Below, piece by piece: positions 1 through 7,666 of a stretch of DNA of 18,704 nt. A model generated the notes under the pieces. That model saw only the letters and a list, made by a program, of their open reading frames with translations, was not told where the DNA came from and did not search any database. The translations under genes and the position numbers were made by a program. The stretch comes from Roseivirga sp. UBA7431 (GTDB lineage Bacteria > Bacteroidota > Bacteroidia > Cytophagales > Cyclobacteriaceae). Numbering within the stretch: position 1 is the stretch's first letter; each line of letters starts with the position of its first letter. The stretch is taken from positions 20,665 to 39,368 of the forward strand of contig DLQN01000090.1 of the NCBI GenBank assembly GCA_002477595.1, in the 5' to 3' direction.

Positions 1-767
1 TCATCATCAATCTTGGGATCGTGCGATAGAATGACTGCATAAGTCTCATTATCCAAAGCATAATCTCCTAAAACCTCTTGTGGCCAATTGACATGTAAAT
101 GATCCGGAGCAGTCTTATAGTCGGTCTTTCGGGCAAAAGTGTCGCGTGGATCGATCACTATTGCCTCAAAGTCATAAGTATGTGCCAAATCAATTAGCTC
201 AGCTGTAATGTGCGCAGAACCAATCAAAAGCATTTTGTTCTTAGGTGGAAAGCTATGTATAAAGTAATCCGTGCCTTCATGGTTAATGAGCGTATTGCTA
301 CGTTTATCGTACGTTTCAGAGGCTAACTTCATCAAATCACCTGATATTTTATCTTTGGGATTATAACTCACATGGCTCCCGTCATTTAAATTCGTGATGA
401 TGGCTATTCCTTGATTCGCTGAGATACTTTCGTCAAGCTTTGCCCATAGATCAACTGGATAGAATGGTGAAATATGCACCCATACTTCTCCCCCACAACT
501 AAGCCCAATTTCCCAAGCATCTTCATTGGCGATTCCAAATTTGGTTAACTCGGCCTTACCAGTTTTAAGAACCTTCAATGCTTTCGCTACCACAGCATTC
601 TCGACACATCCGCCACTCACTGAGCCAATCATATCACCTTCCTTGGTCACAATAAGGCATGCACCCGGCTGTCTTGGAGAGCTTCTCCAGGTTTTAATAA
701 CTTTTGCCATCGCGAATTCCCTATTCTCATTGATCAGTTCCTTTATTCGTGGAAGAATGTCTAACAT
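1..767 (-). CDS. xdhC: XdhC/CoxI-family Moco maturation chaperone (3' end beyond window)
   Basis: Reading the minus strand from ATG at 767 gives 255 residues without a stop; the gene runs off the left edge. The N-terminal XdhC_CoxI domain shows SSPRQPGA (about residues 29-36), GSVSGGCVE (48-56) and IGLSCGG (87-93). A Rossmann-like C-terminal part starts near LLIGSAHI (180-187) and continues through VIDPR (204-208) and LSHDPKID. XdhC proteins bind Moco, help its sulfuration and deliver it to xanthine-dehydrogenase-type enzymes, usually together with the cytidylyltransferase MocA, which is also in this window. An in-frame ATG at 812 exists, but it would leave 5 bases to moaA and cover the likely -7 box at 802-809, so 767 is preferred. 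Divergent from moaA. Confidence 0.93.
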   Translation of the reverse strand, partial: MLDILPRIKELINENREFAMAKVIKTWRSSPRQPGACLIVTKEGDMIGSVSGGCVENAVVAKALKVLKTGKAELTKFGIANEDAWEIGLSCGGEVWVHISPFYPVDLWAKLDESISANQGIAIITNLNDGSHVSYNPKDKISGDLMKLASETYDKRSNTLINHEGTDYFIHSFPPKNKMLLIGSAHITAELIDLAHTYDFEAIVIDPRDTFARKTDYKTAPDHLHVNWPQEVLGDYALDNETYAVILSHDPKIDD

Positions 768-784
768 TATCTCTGCTTTGCCAG

Positions 785-792
785 TATATTTG
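785..792 (+). promoter_or_regulatory. Candidate -7 box for moaA
   Basis: TATATTTG matches the Bacteroidota -7 consensus TANNTTTG at every fixed base. It lies 25 bases before the moaA start, so transcription would begin near 797-800 with a short leader. No convincing -33 TTG lies at the usual spacing, which limits confidence. Confidence 0.45.
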
Positions 793-801
793 AATTGATA
801 A

Positions 802-809
802 CGAATATA
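802..809 (-). promoter_or_regulatory. Candidate -7 box for xdhC
   Basis: On the minus strand this reads TATATTCG, one base off TANNTTTG. It lies 34 bases before the xdhC ATG at 767. Together with the box at 785-792 it would make a compact divergent promoter in a 50-base gap. No clear -33 element was found. Confidence 0.35.
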
Positions 810-817
810 CATTCAAT

Positions 818-1807
818 TTGCTTTTCGATAACCACGGCAGACAACTCAATTACCTCAGGCTCGCGGTCACAGACCGATGTAATCTGCGCTGCTTCTATTG
901 CATGCCAGAGGAAGGATTGAATTTCAGTAAGAAGTCACAAATTCTCAGCTTTGAGGAAATGGAACGACTGATCGTTATTCTAGCCAAACTGGGAATTTCT
1001 AAAGTTAGAATTACGGGTGGCGAACCCTTCGTACGAAAGGATCTTATCCCTTTTATGAAGACCGTTTCGGGTATTGAGGGCATTGATAAGCTAAGCATCA
1101 CGACAAACGGAACTGGTCCTTTAACGCAGATAGCCGAAATGAAAGCCATGGGAATTTACGCAGTGAACCTAAGCCTCGATTGCCTCGATCGTGATCGCTT
1201 TCATAAGATTACCAGAAGAGATGAGTTCGATCAAGTGATGACCTATTATCGCGCATTACTCGATGCTGACATCAACACCAAAATCAATGCGGTAGTAATG
1301 CAGGATCATAATTTGGATGATATTATCCCCATCTGTGAACTGACAAAACTAGATAAAGTCAGTGTGCGTTTTATCGAAGAGATGCCTTTTAATGGTGGCT
1401 CAAAAGGATACACCCCAATCGAATGGAATCACAATAAAATCCTGGATCATATTCAAACTGCTTATCCTGACCTGATCAAAATCGAAGATGAGAAAAGCTC
1501 CACTTCCTATAACTATCAAATTCCTGGAGCCAAAGGAAGTATAGGGATCATTCCAAGCTATACCCGCACGATATGCGGAAGCTGTGACCGTATCCGATTG
1601 ACACCAAAAGGTGAACTAAAGACCTGTCTCTATCAAAACGGAAGCTTCAGTTTTAGAGACTTTATGCGTGATGGGGCAACGGATCAAGAAATAGAGGACA
1701 AATTCAAATTGCTTTTTGGTCAGCGTGCAAAAGATGGTTTTGAAGCTGAAAAGCAGAAGTCATCTGAATCCAGTTCCTTTGAATCCATGGCAACAATTGG
1801 AGGGTAA
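818..1807 (+). CDS. moaA: GTP 3',8-cyclase MoaA (radical SAM)
   Basis: First step of Moco synthesis: radical-SAM rearrangement of GTP to 3',8-cyclo-7,8-dihydro-GTP in the cytoplasm. The 329-residue product equals the usual family length. The SAM-cluster motif CNLRCFYC gives C21, C25 and C28. The second Fe-S motif near the C-terminus (CGSCDRIR then KTC) gives C253, C256 and C270, spaced CX2CX13C. ITGGEP (65-70) fits SAM binding, and the C-terminal GG (ATIGG) matches the tail MoaA needs in its active site. The start codon is TTG at 818. There is no in-frame ATG between it and the stop at 791-793, and the family normally begins with ML(Y/F)DNHGR, so TTG is accepted. First gene of the plus-strand Moco run. 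Confidence 0.97.
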   Translation: MLFDNHGRQLNYLRLAVTDRCNLRCFYCMPEEGLNFSKKSQILSFEEMERLIVILAKLGISKVRITGGEPFVRKDLIPFMKTVSGIEGIDKLSITTNGTGPLTQIAEMKAMGIYAVNLSLDCLDRDRFHKITRRDEFDQVMTYYRALLDADINTKINAVVMQDHNLDDIIPICELTKLDKVSVRFIEEMPFNGGSKGYTPIEWNHNKILDHIQTAYPDLIKIEDEKSSTSYNYQIPGAKGSIGIIPSYTRTICGSCDRIRLTPKGELKTCLYQNGSFSFRDFMRDGATDQEIEDKFKLLFGQRAKDGFEAEKQKSSESSSFESMATIGG

Positions 1808-1809
1808 TG

Positions 1810-1868
1810 AATTTTGAATTTTTAATGGGAAATTTTCAATGCACATTCAACCTTCAAAATTAACAATT
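1810..1868. repeat. AT-rich spacer with inverted repeat
   Basis: The moaA-moeA gap holds a perfect 9-base inverted repeat (AATTTTGAA at 1810-1818, TTCAAAATT at 1853-1861) with a 34-base loop. It also carries AATTAACAATT (1858-1868), whose reverse complement occurs at 9360-9370. It lacks the GC stem and T-run of a terminator. Possibly a degenerate dispersed AT-rich repeat. Confidence 0.4.
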
Positions 1869-1881
1869 CAACATTCTTAAC

Positions 1882-3084
1882 ATGATTTCATACCAAGAAG
1901 CATTAGACATCATCTCAAAGCATCCTTTCAAGGCAAAATCAGGACAACTAAAGCTTGAGGAGATCAATGGACATGTATTGAATGAAGACATTCTTGCCGA
2001 TCGTGACTTCCCTCCTTTCGATCGTGTTACAATGGATGGCATTGCCATCAATCATGCAGCTTATGCGAAGGGACAACGAGATTTTGCGATAGAAAAGACC
2101 ATTGGTGCAGGAATGCCTCAGTCTAGCCTAGAAGATGCTTCTAATTGCGTTCAGATCATGACAGGCGCTATGCTTCCATTGAAGACTGATACCATTATCC
2201 GCTATGAAGACATTACCATAGAAGATAATATCGCCACCATCAATGTTGATTCTGTTAGGCATAAGCAGAATGTCCATTTCAAAGGAGAGGATAAAAAGCA
2301 AGGAGATATAGTCTTATCGAAAGGTACTGTGCTTGGTGCACCAGAGATGATCATTGCAGCCTCCATAGGTAGACCAACATTAGATGTGTTACTTCCTCCG
2401 AAAGCAGCCATCATTACCACTGGAGATGAGCTAGTTGGAATTGATGAATTACCACTTGAACATCAAATAAGAAGATCGAGTAACTATGGTGTGCAAGGCC
2501 TTTTGCAGCAATGGTATATCGATGCTAAGCAATATCATTTGGTAGATAATAAGGAATTGATAGTTAATGAGTTATCATCAATTATCGAAACAGTTGATTT
2601 ATTAATATTAACTGGAGGAGTTTCAAGAGGAAAGTTTGATTTTCTCCCAGAAGTACTAGAAGAACTCGGAGTTGTAAAACACTTCCATAAAGTGAAGCAA
2701 AGACCGGGTAAACCTTTCTGGTTTGGTACCGCTCCGAATGGCACAACAGTGTTTGCATTACCTGGTAATCCGGTATCTACTTTTGCTTGCGCTAATGTAT
2801 ACATCAAGCATTGGTTAAGTCATTCTCTCGGTACAAACCCACAGACGATTTATGTAAAACTCAATCAAGATATTGACTTTCTACCACCGCTTACCTACTT
2901 CTTAGAATGTAGAGCGGAGTTTAATGTATCTGGTGAGTTAGTCGCCACACCATTCAGAGGGCATGGCTCTGGTGACTTTGCCAATATGAGTCATGCCAAT
3001 GGTTTTGTTATTCTACCAGATAACAAAACTGAATTTAAGAAGGGAGAAGTTTATCCGTATATTTTGTATCGAAAGGACTTTTAA
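1882..3084 (+). CDS. moeA: Molybdopterin molybdenumtransferase MoeA
   Basis: Inserts molybdate into adenylated molybdopterin, the last core step of Moco synthesis. The 400 residues carry the family signatures in order: DFPPFDRVTMDGIA (42-55), IMTGAMLP (92-99), ITTGDELVG (178-186), RRSSNYG (197-203) followed by the MoCF domain core LTGGVSRGKFDF (243-254), RPGKP (274-278) and LPGNPVSTF (293-301). The C-terminal domain IV runs from about 320. ATG at 1882 gives the usual N-terminus. The stop TAA and the moaC ATG overlap by one base (TAATG), so the two are probably translationally coupled. The partner MPT adenylyltransferase (MogA/MoaB) is not encoded in the window. Confidence 0.96.
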   Translation: MISYQEALDIISKHPFKAKSGQLKLEEINGHVLNEDILADRDFPPFDRVTMDGIAINHAAYAKGQRDFAIEKTIGAGMPQSSLEDASNCVQIMTGAMLPLKTDTIIRYEDITIEDNIATINVDSVRHKQNVHFKGEDKKQGDIVLSKGTVLGAPEMIIAASIGRPTLDVLLPPKAAIITTGDELVGIDELPLEHQIRRSSNYGVQGLLQQWYIDAKQYHLVDNKELIVNELSSIIETVDLLILTGGVSRGKFDFLPEVLEELGVVKHFHKVKQRPGKPFWFGTAPNGTTVFALPGNPVSTFACANVYIKHWLSHSLGTNPQTIYVKLNQDIDFLPPLTYFLECRAEFNVSGELVATPFRGHGSGDFANMSHANGFVILPDNKTEFKKGEVYPYILYRKDF

Positions 3085-3557
3085 TGACTAAGAAATTCAC
3101 GCATATCGATCAAGAGACGCCTTCAATGGTGGACGTAGGCCATAAAACAGTTACCGAACGTACAGCCATTGCACAGGCAATTGTACAACTATCCGATGAT
3201 ATGAAACCACATATTTCGGATGGAGAGATTAAGACCTTAAAAGGGCCTGTCTTTCAAACAGCCATTATTGCTGGTATTCAAGGAGCTAAAAGAACGTCAG
3301 AATTAATTCCGCTTTGCCACCAATTGAACCTCAATAAAGTTGACATTCAGATTCAAGTTAATGATCAACTTGAAGTAACAATTACTTCATTAGCTAAGTG
3401 TAGTGGCAAAACAGGGGTAGAAATGGAAGCGTTAACTGGCGCTTCTATAGCCGCATTGACCATCTATGATATGTGTAAAGCCTTCTCTCATAATATCGTG
3501 ATCAAAGAGACAAAGCTTATCAAGAAGACTGGCGGTAAATCGGATTATCAAAGCTAG
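3084..3557 (+). CDS. moaC: Cyclic pyranopterin monophosphate synthase MoaC
   Basis: Converts the MoaA product to cyclic pyranopterin monophosphate. The 157-residue length is normal. Characteristic stretches are HIDQETPSMVDVG near the N-terminus, KGPVFQTAIIAGIQGAKRTS (about 53-72), LIPLCHQL with the conserved histidine, GKTGVEMEALTGAS and LTIYDMCKA with the conserved acid, then IKKTGGKSDY at the C-terminus. These cover the known active-site Lys, His, Asp and Glu-Met-Glu segments. It starts inside the moeA stop codon (1-base overlap). Immediately downstream is a large imperfect inverted repeat, so the coupled Moco block may end here or continue weakly into the propeller gene at 3700. Confidence 0.97.
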   Translation: MTKKFTHIDQETPSMVDVGHKTVTERTAIAQAIVQLSDDMKPHISDGEIKTLKGPVFQTAIIAGIQGAKRTSELIPLCHQLNLNKVDIQIQVNDQLEVTITSLAKCSGKTGVEMEALTGASIAALTIYDMCKAFSHNIVIKETKLIKKTGGKSDYQS

Positions 3558-3558
3558 G

Positions 3559-3641
3559 CGTCACTGCACGGACGAAGGACAAAGCAGTATCCACTCTCTA
3601 TTTGGGAGATTGCTTCGGTCGCCATACTCCTCGCAATGACG
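3559..3641. repeat. Imperfect inverted repeat, GCAATGACG family, copy 1
   Basis: Begins one base after the moaC stop. The left end CGTCACTGC pairs with GCAATGACG at the right end. The element is two inverted, diverged arms of about 36 bases around a short centre near 3594-3604. The right arm (GGGAGATTGC to GCAATGACG) is the recognisable unit and recurs at 9410-9463. Role unknown; it could act as a 3' mRNA hairpin. Confidence 0.7.
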
Positions 3642-3656
3642 ACACAAAAAACAAAG

Positions 3657-3699
3657 AATCCCTCTTTGTAAAGAGGGTGGCCGAAGGCCGGGAGATTTT
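3657..3699. repeat. Structured multi-stem repeat abutting a start codon
   Basis: Outer ends AATCCC and GGGAGATT are near-complementary. Inside are CCCTCTTT/AAAGAGGG (3660-3667 with 3670-3677) and GGCC-GAA-GGCC (3679-3689), giving a cloverleaf-like fold. The element ends at 3699 and the next base is the A of the propeller gene's ATG, so it supplies the whole proximal 5' leader. Similar elements are, from memory, dispersed in Bacteroidota genomes. Confidence 0.65.
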
Positions 3700-4758
3700 A
3701 TGAAACTCATCACAGGAACAGATAAAGGACTAATCATTTACCAAAAAGTAAATGGCGCATGGAAGTTATCCGACATCCACTTTATCGGTATGCCTATTGG
3801 TGCTTTTCATCAAGATCAGACTGGCAAATGGTGGGTGGCCATCAACCACAAGCATTGGGGGCCAAAGCTATATACGTCACAGAACCAAGGTGAAACATTC
3901 TCCGAAGTAAACACTCCCCGATTTGGTGACGAAAGCCCTTATTTCTTAAAGTCGATTTGGCGTATTGAAAGCCAAGCGATCGGCCCGATCAATAGACTAT
4001 ACATCGGTACCGAACCTGCCGCACTATTCCTATCTGAGGATCAAGGGAAGTCCTTTAAAGAGCTCTCTGAGCTTACAGCACACGAAAGTAGATCACAATG
4101 GCAAGGCGGAGGCAAAGGAAGCAATAGCCCATTCTTACACACTTTAGTCACCGACCCTAATGACAGCAATGCTTTAATGGTAGGAATTAGCTGTGCGGGA
4201 GTTTTTCAAACACAGGACTTAGGAAATACGTGGAACCCTAGTAACAAAGGACTTAAATCCTTCTTTCTACCCAATTCAGAAATTGAAGTCGGTCACGATC
4301 CCCATATCATTCTGAGACACCCAATGAACTCAAACATTATTTGGCAACAGAATCATTGTGGTATTTACAGATCTGAAGATGGCGGCCTTACTTGGAATGA
4401 CATTTCAGATAAGGAAGGCAAAGCCGTCTACGGCTTCTCAATGGTGATTGATGATGAGGACATTAATACAGCGTGGGTCATTCCAGCACAATCTGATGAC
4501 TTACGATACCCTATCCAAAATAAGCTAGCTGTTTATAAAACAACAGATGCTGGTCAATCTTGGCAGGCACAATCTAATGGTCTTCCGCAAGAAGCAGCAT
4601 TCGATCTTGTCTTGAGGGCAAGTTTTGCTCGAAAGGGTCAGACCATGGCTTTTGGAAGTAATAACGGTAACCTCTACCTATCAGAAGACAGCGGGGGGCA
4701 TTGGCAAGTCCTAAGCCAAAGCTTAAGCTCAGTTAGATCTATAAGTCTTATTCCTTAA
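3700..4758 (+). CDS. Cytosolic BNR/Ycf48-like beta-propeller protein
   Basis: 352 residues with no signal peptide or membrane segment. Six BNR/Asp-box units are visible: SQNQGETF (60-67), SEDQGKSF (112-119), TQDLGNTW (171-178), SEDGGLTW (225-232), TTDAGQSW (281-288) and SEDSGGHW (328-335), spaced as blades of a beta-propeller. Distinctive stretches are GTEPAALF (103-110), GISCAGVF (162-169) and IWQQNHCGIYRS (214-225). These resemble a cytosolic family often labelled exo-alpha-sialidase which, as I recall, lies beside small MoaD/ThiS-type genes in actinobacteria. No sialidase active site is apparent, so that label is doubtful. It follows moaC after 142 bases of repeats and may serve Moco or sulfur-carrier chemistry; function unknown. 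Confidence 0.88.
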   Translation: MKLITGTDKGLIIYQKVNGAWKLSDIHFIGMPIGAFHQDQTGKWWVAINHKHWGPKLYTSQNQGETFSEVNTPRFGDESPYFLKSIWRIESQAIGPINRLYIGTEPAALFLSEDQGKSFKELSELTAHESRSQWQGGGKGSNSPFLHTLVTDPNDSNALMVGISCAGVFQTQDLGNTWNPSNKGLKSFFLPNSEIEVGHDPHIILRHPMNSNIIWQQNHCGIYRSEDGGLTWNDISDKEGKAVYGFSMVIDDEDINTAWVIPAQSDDLRYPIQNKLAVYKTTDAGQSWQAQSNGLPQEAAFDLVLRASFARKGQTMAFGSNNGNLYLSEDSGGHWQVLSQSLSSVRSISLIP

Positions 4759-4821
4759 CGTCACCCTGAACTTGTTTCAGGGTCTGCTTGACTCAGATGC
4801 TGTAACGAGTTCAGCATGACG
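4759..4821. repeat. Inverted repeat, CCTGAAC family, copy 1
   Basis: Starts on the first base after the propeller stop codon. Ends CGTCA..CTGAAC and GTTCAGCATGACG are inverted, and a nested ACCCTGAAC/TTCAGGGT hairpin lies in the left half. The same family is at 10146-10229. It may be a 3' mRNA stabiliser or weak terminator, though no T-run follows. Confidence 0.7.
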
Positions 4822-4889
4822 AACCGTTTCAATTATTCTTACCCTTTCACAGGATTTCACTAATTTAATATTCCGCAAACCTATAGCAT

Positions 4890-7496
4890 ATGAAGTCAAA
4901 GTCTTTTCGCCTCGCACTCTCCTTTCTCTTAGTATTTTTCACCTCAATAAATCTTCAGGCCCAAGAAACACCCTCTCCATTATTGGCTTCTTTTGAGGAG
5001 TATAAACAAATGAAGGAAAAGACTCCTTTTGGAGTTGAATGGGTACAAATTGGTCCAACGATCAATTCCGCCCGTGCAGACGCCATTCAAGTTGACGAGA
5101 AGAATCCAGGCACCATGTACGTTTCCTTTGGGTCTGGAAATCTGTGGAAAACAGTCGATAATGGGTTGACTTGGAAAGCCATCTTTGAAAATCAAGCGGC
5201 ACAAGGCATTGGTGATATTGCTCTAGCACCTTCCAATTCGAATATTCTCTATCTCGGAACTGGTGAAAGCTTAAAGAAACCCAGAAATTTCACCATGCCG
5301 GGCACTGGTGTTTATAGATCTGATGATGCAGGTGAAACTTGGAGGCACTTAGGTTTAAGCGACTCTTGGCATATCGGAGAGATCGTGATTCACCCTCAAA
5401 ACCCAGACATCGCAATTGTAGCCGTATTGGGTCATTTCTGGACAGACAATAAAAACAGAGGCGTATATCGGACTGAAGACGGTGGAAAATCATGGAATCA
5501 CGTCCTCTATGTTAATGAACAAACGGGTGCCAATGATATTGTATTCGCACCATCAAATCCAGATGTTGTCTATGCCTCTATGTGGCAACACAGCCCTGAA
5601 GTAAGTGGCAAAAGTAGTGGAGTGTATAAAAGCACAGATGGTGGAAAAAGCTGGGGAAAGGCACATAACGGCATGCCTTCAGACGAAAATGTGGGTAGAA
5701 TTGGTTTGGCTGTGTCTCATTCTGACCCAAATAAAGTATACGCCCTTATGGACCATCGAAACCGTGGTAAAGACGAAGGAGCCGCTAAAATATTCAGAAC
5801 TTTAGATGGAGGAAAAAGCTGGGTAAAGACGCATAAGGATGAACAGATGTTCTTCTCAACAATCGGCTGGTACTTTACCGATATTTATGTTAATCCTAAA
5901 AATGACGAAGAGATTTTTGGGCTTGGCGTTCGGGTGGCACACAGTACAGATGGCGGAAAGAATTTCGAATACTTAGGTGGTGAGGTCTATCACCTCTTCC
6001 CTAGTGCCTCCGATCCTCTTCACCTAGACCATTGTGAAATGTGGATCAATCCATCTAATCCTAACCATATGGCTTTGGCAAACGATGGCGGACTTTATAC
6101 TTCATATGATAAAGGAAAACACTGGACACATCATAACAATATCCCTGCTGGAGAATTCTATCAAATTGCCTTGAGCAAGGAAGAGCCATATCAGATTTAT
6201 GCTGGCGCTCAAGATAACGCAACAGCCTATGGACCTGCTCTTGAATATGACCAACGTTATAACAAGGGCTGGCAATACCTGTGGGTTGATGCGTGGAGTG
6301 GTGGCGATGGCTGTGTGACCTGCGTTGACCAGGAAGACCCTAACACCGTATACTTCAGCATGCAGAATGGTGCAGCACGAAGAAGAGACATGAGAACAGG
6401 TAAATCTGTCTCCATTCGACCAAGGCTACCTAGAGATCATGAAGGAACATTACAATTTAATTTCGTGGCTCCATATTTCATTTCTTCTCATGACCATAGA
6501 ACGATGTACCATGGCGGAAACTATGTCTTTAAGAGTCAGAACAGAGGCGATTCATGGGAAGTAATCAGTCCTGATTTATCCAATTCCTCAGACCCCGACA
6601 AAAAATCTACTGCAGCTGGCGCCATCATAGAATCAGAAATTCAGCCTGGCCTACTCTATTTTGGGTCCGATAAAGGTTCATTTTGGTACACTAAGGACGA
6701 TGGTAAAACATGGAAAGAAAACTCAAAAGGCCTTCCTAATAACTACATCAGAAGCATTTACCCTTCTCGCTTTAAGGCCTCTCGTGTTTACTTGACGCTT
6801 ACCGGAATGAATTACGATGACCTTGGACGTTACATCTATGTGTCTGAAGACTATGGCGCTAATTGGAAAGCCTTGGGCAACGACATACCCAACGAAGTAG
6901 CCAATGTAATAATCGAAGATCCGAAGAATGAGAACATCCTGTATGTAGGAACAGCACGAGGCGTTTACCTCTCTGTTGACAGCGGGCAATCTTGGTCTTT
7001 GATGGGACAAAACTTACCTACGGTGAGTGTAGCAGACCTCAAGATTGATCGCAATAGCATGGACTTAGTGATCGCAACGCACGGCAGAGGTATTTATAAG
7101 ATGAATCTGAAACCCATTCACAAGATGATTTCCGTGTCCAATAACTCAGTGCAGCTTTTCGCGCTTCCTGAGTTTAGATTACCACGCTTTAGAGACACAC
7201 ATCGTGACCCTGATTATGAATCCCTCAAAAAGACAGCCATTAGCTACTTTCTTCCTAAAGCTGGTAAAGTAAGTTTCAGTATAATGGATAATAAGGATGA
7301 AACAATTTGGACGTTTTCGGAGGATGGAAAACAAGGTCTGAATACTTACAGATGGGATTTAATTCTAAAAAAAGCAGAAAGCAATCAGCCCTACTTTATC
7401 CGATATGATGAGTTTATCAGCCCAGGTAGATACGAACTGGCTTTAACCTCTGACGGGGTCACAACTAAATCTGAGTTTGAAGTAAAGGCGTATTGA
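4890..7496 (+). CDS. Secreted BNR/VPS10-like beta-propeller protein
   Basis: 868 residues. Residues 1-24 form a signal peptide (basic start, hydrophobic core, LQA before QE); no lipobox, so periplasmic or exported. At least ten Asp-box units follow, including DNGLTW (90), DDAGETW (145), EDGGKSW (196), TDGGKSW (249), LDGGKSW (305), TKDDGKTW (601) and SVDSGQSW (695), consistent with two sortilin-like propellers. A motif with H379, D380, H381 and NDGG (398-401), plus GAQDNAT (439-445), recurs in the paralogue at 15785. THGRGIY (730-736) closes the propellers. Residues from about 775 form a beta-rich FlgD-like C-terminal domain. No type IX sorting domain is seen. Often annotated as glycosyl hydrolase, but no catalytic site is evident. 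Substrate unknown. The 131-base upstream gap contains a repeat and no clear promoter. Confidence 0.9.
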   Translation: MKSKSFRLALSFLLVFFTSINLQAQETPSPLLASFEEYKQMKEKTPFGVEWVQIGPTINSARADAIQVDEKNPGTMYVSFGSGNLWKTVDNGLTWKAIFENQAAQGIGDIALAPSNSNILYLGTGESLKKPRNFTMPGTGVYRSDDAGETWRHLGLSDSWHIGEIVIHPQNPDIAIVAVLGHFWTDNKNRGVYRTEDGGKSWNHVLYVNEQTGANDIVFAPSNPDVVYASMWQHSPEVSGKSSGVYKSTDGGKSWGKAHNGMPSDENVGRIGLAVSHSDPNKVYALMDHRNRGKDEGAAKIFRTLDGGKSWVKTHKDEQMFFSTIGWYFTDIYVNPKNDEEIFGLGVRVAHSTDGGKNFEYLGGEVYHLFPSASDPLHLDHCEMWINPSNPNHMALANDGGLYTSYDKGKHWTHHNNIPAGEFYQIALSKEEPYQIYAGAQDNATAYGPALEYDQRYNKGWQYLWVDAWSGGDGCVTCVDQEDPNTVYFSMQNGAARRRDMRTGKSVSIRPRLPRDHEGTLQFNFVAPYFISSHDHRTMYHGGNYVFKSQNRGDSWEVISPDLSNSSDPDKKSTAAGAIIESEIQPGLLYFGSDKGSFWYTKDDGKTWKENSKGLPNNYIRSIYPSRFKASRVYLTLTGMNYDDLGRYIYVSEDYGANWKALGNDIPNEVANVIIEDPKNENILYVGTARGVYLSVDSGQSWSLMGQNLPTVSVADLKIDRNSMDLVIATHGRGIYKMNLKPIHKMISVSNNSVQLFALPEFRLPRFRDTHRDPDYESLKKTAISYFLPKAGKVSFSIMDNKDETIWTFSEDGKQGLNTYRWDLILKKAESNQPYFIRYDEFISPGRYELALTSDGVTTKSEFEVKAY

Positions 7497-7500
7497 TGAC

Positions 7501-7620
7501 TTATAAGATGCACTTCACCTCTGCCCAACTTAGTAATGCTTTCAGGGAATCAACCGCGATCAGTGTCTCTCGTAGAGGACGCTGATCATAAGACATGACC
7601 TCGAAAGTAATCTTAGCCAT
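7501..7620 (-). CDS. Possible 39-residue protein, unrecognised
   Basis: ATG at 7620 and TAA at 7501-7503 encode 39 residues beginning MAKITFEVMSYDQR and ending WAEVKCIL. I do not recognise a family. Support for translation is an A-rich leader (AAAATAAAGC then a run of A up to the ATG), typical of Bacteroidota start regions, and its place 46 bases after sufU on the same strand. Against it are the short length and a strong 30-base hairpin inside it at 7558-7587. It could be a small protein of the Moco/sulfur run, a gene remnant, or chance. Confidence 0.35.
   Translation of the reverse strand: MAKITFEVMSYDQRPLRETLIAVDSLKALLSWAEVKCIL
7558..7587. other. Strong hairpin inside the small ORF
   Basis: Arms GATCAG-T-GTC-T-CTC and GAG-GAC-G-CTGATC around loop GTA give 12 Watson-Crick pairs, one T-G wobble and one bulged T. 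Neither strand has a T-run after it, so it is not a standard intrinsic terminator, although it sits where the two strands' transcripts converge. Confidence 0.6.
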
Positions 7621-7666
7621 ATTTTTTTTGCTTTATTTTGATTTCATTGTCTGTTACACCAACGGA

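Noticed and set aside
526..798. Plus-strand open frame of 90 codons at the left end
   Set aside because: It is antisense to xdhC, whose minus-strand product has clear family motifs.
3559..3699. CRISPR array or transposon
   Set aside because: The repeats are single, diverged inverted elements without regular spacers, and no transposase is nearby.
3700..4758. Exo-alpha-sialidase assignment for the propeller proteins
   Set aside because: Asp boxes alone are shared by many propellers; no sialidase arginine triad or FRIP-like motif could be identified.
4890..7496. Type IX secretion sorting domain
   Set aside because: The C-terminus is a FlgD-like beta domain ending FEVKAY and lacks the usual sorting-domain pattern; the same holds for the paralogue at 15785.
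7558..7587. Bidirectional intrinsic terminator
   Set aside because: The stem is strong, but neither side has a T-run, so it is reported only as a hairpin.
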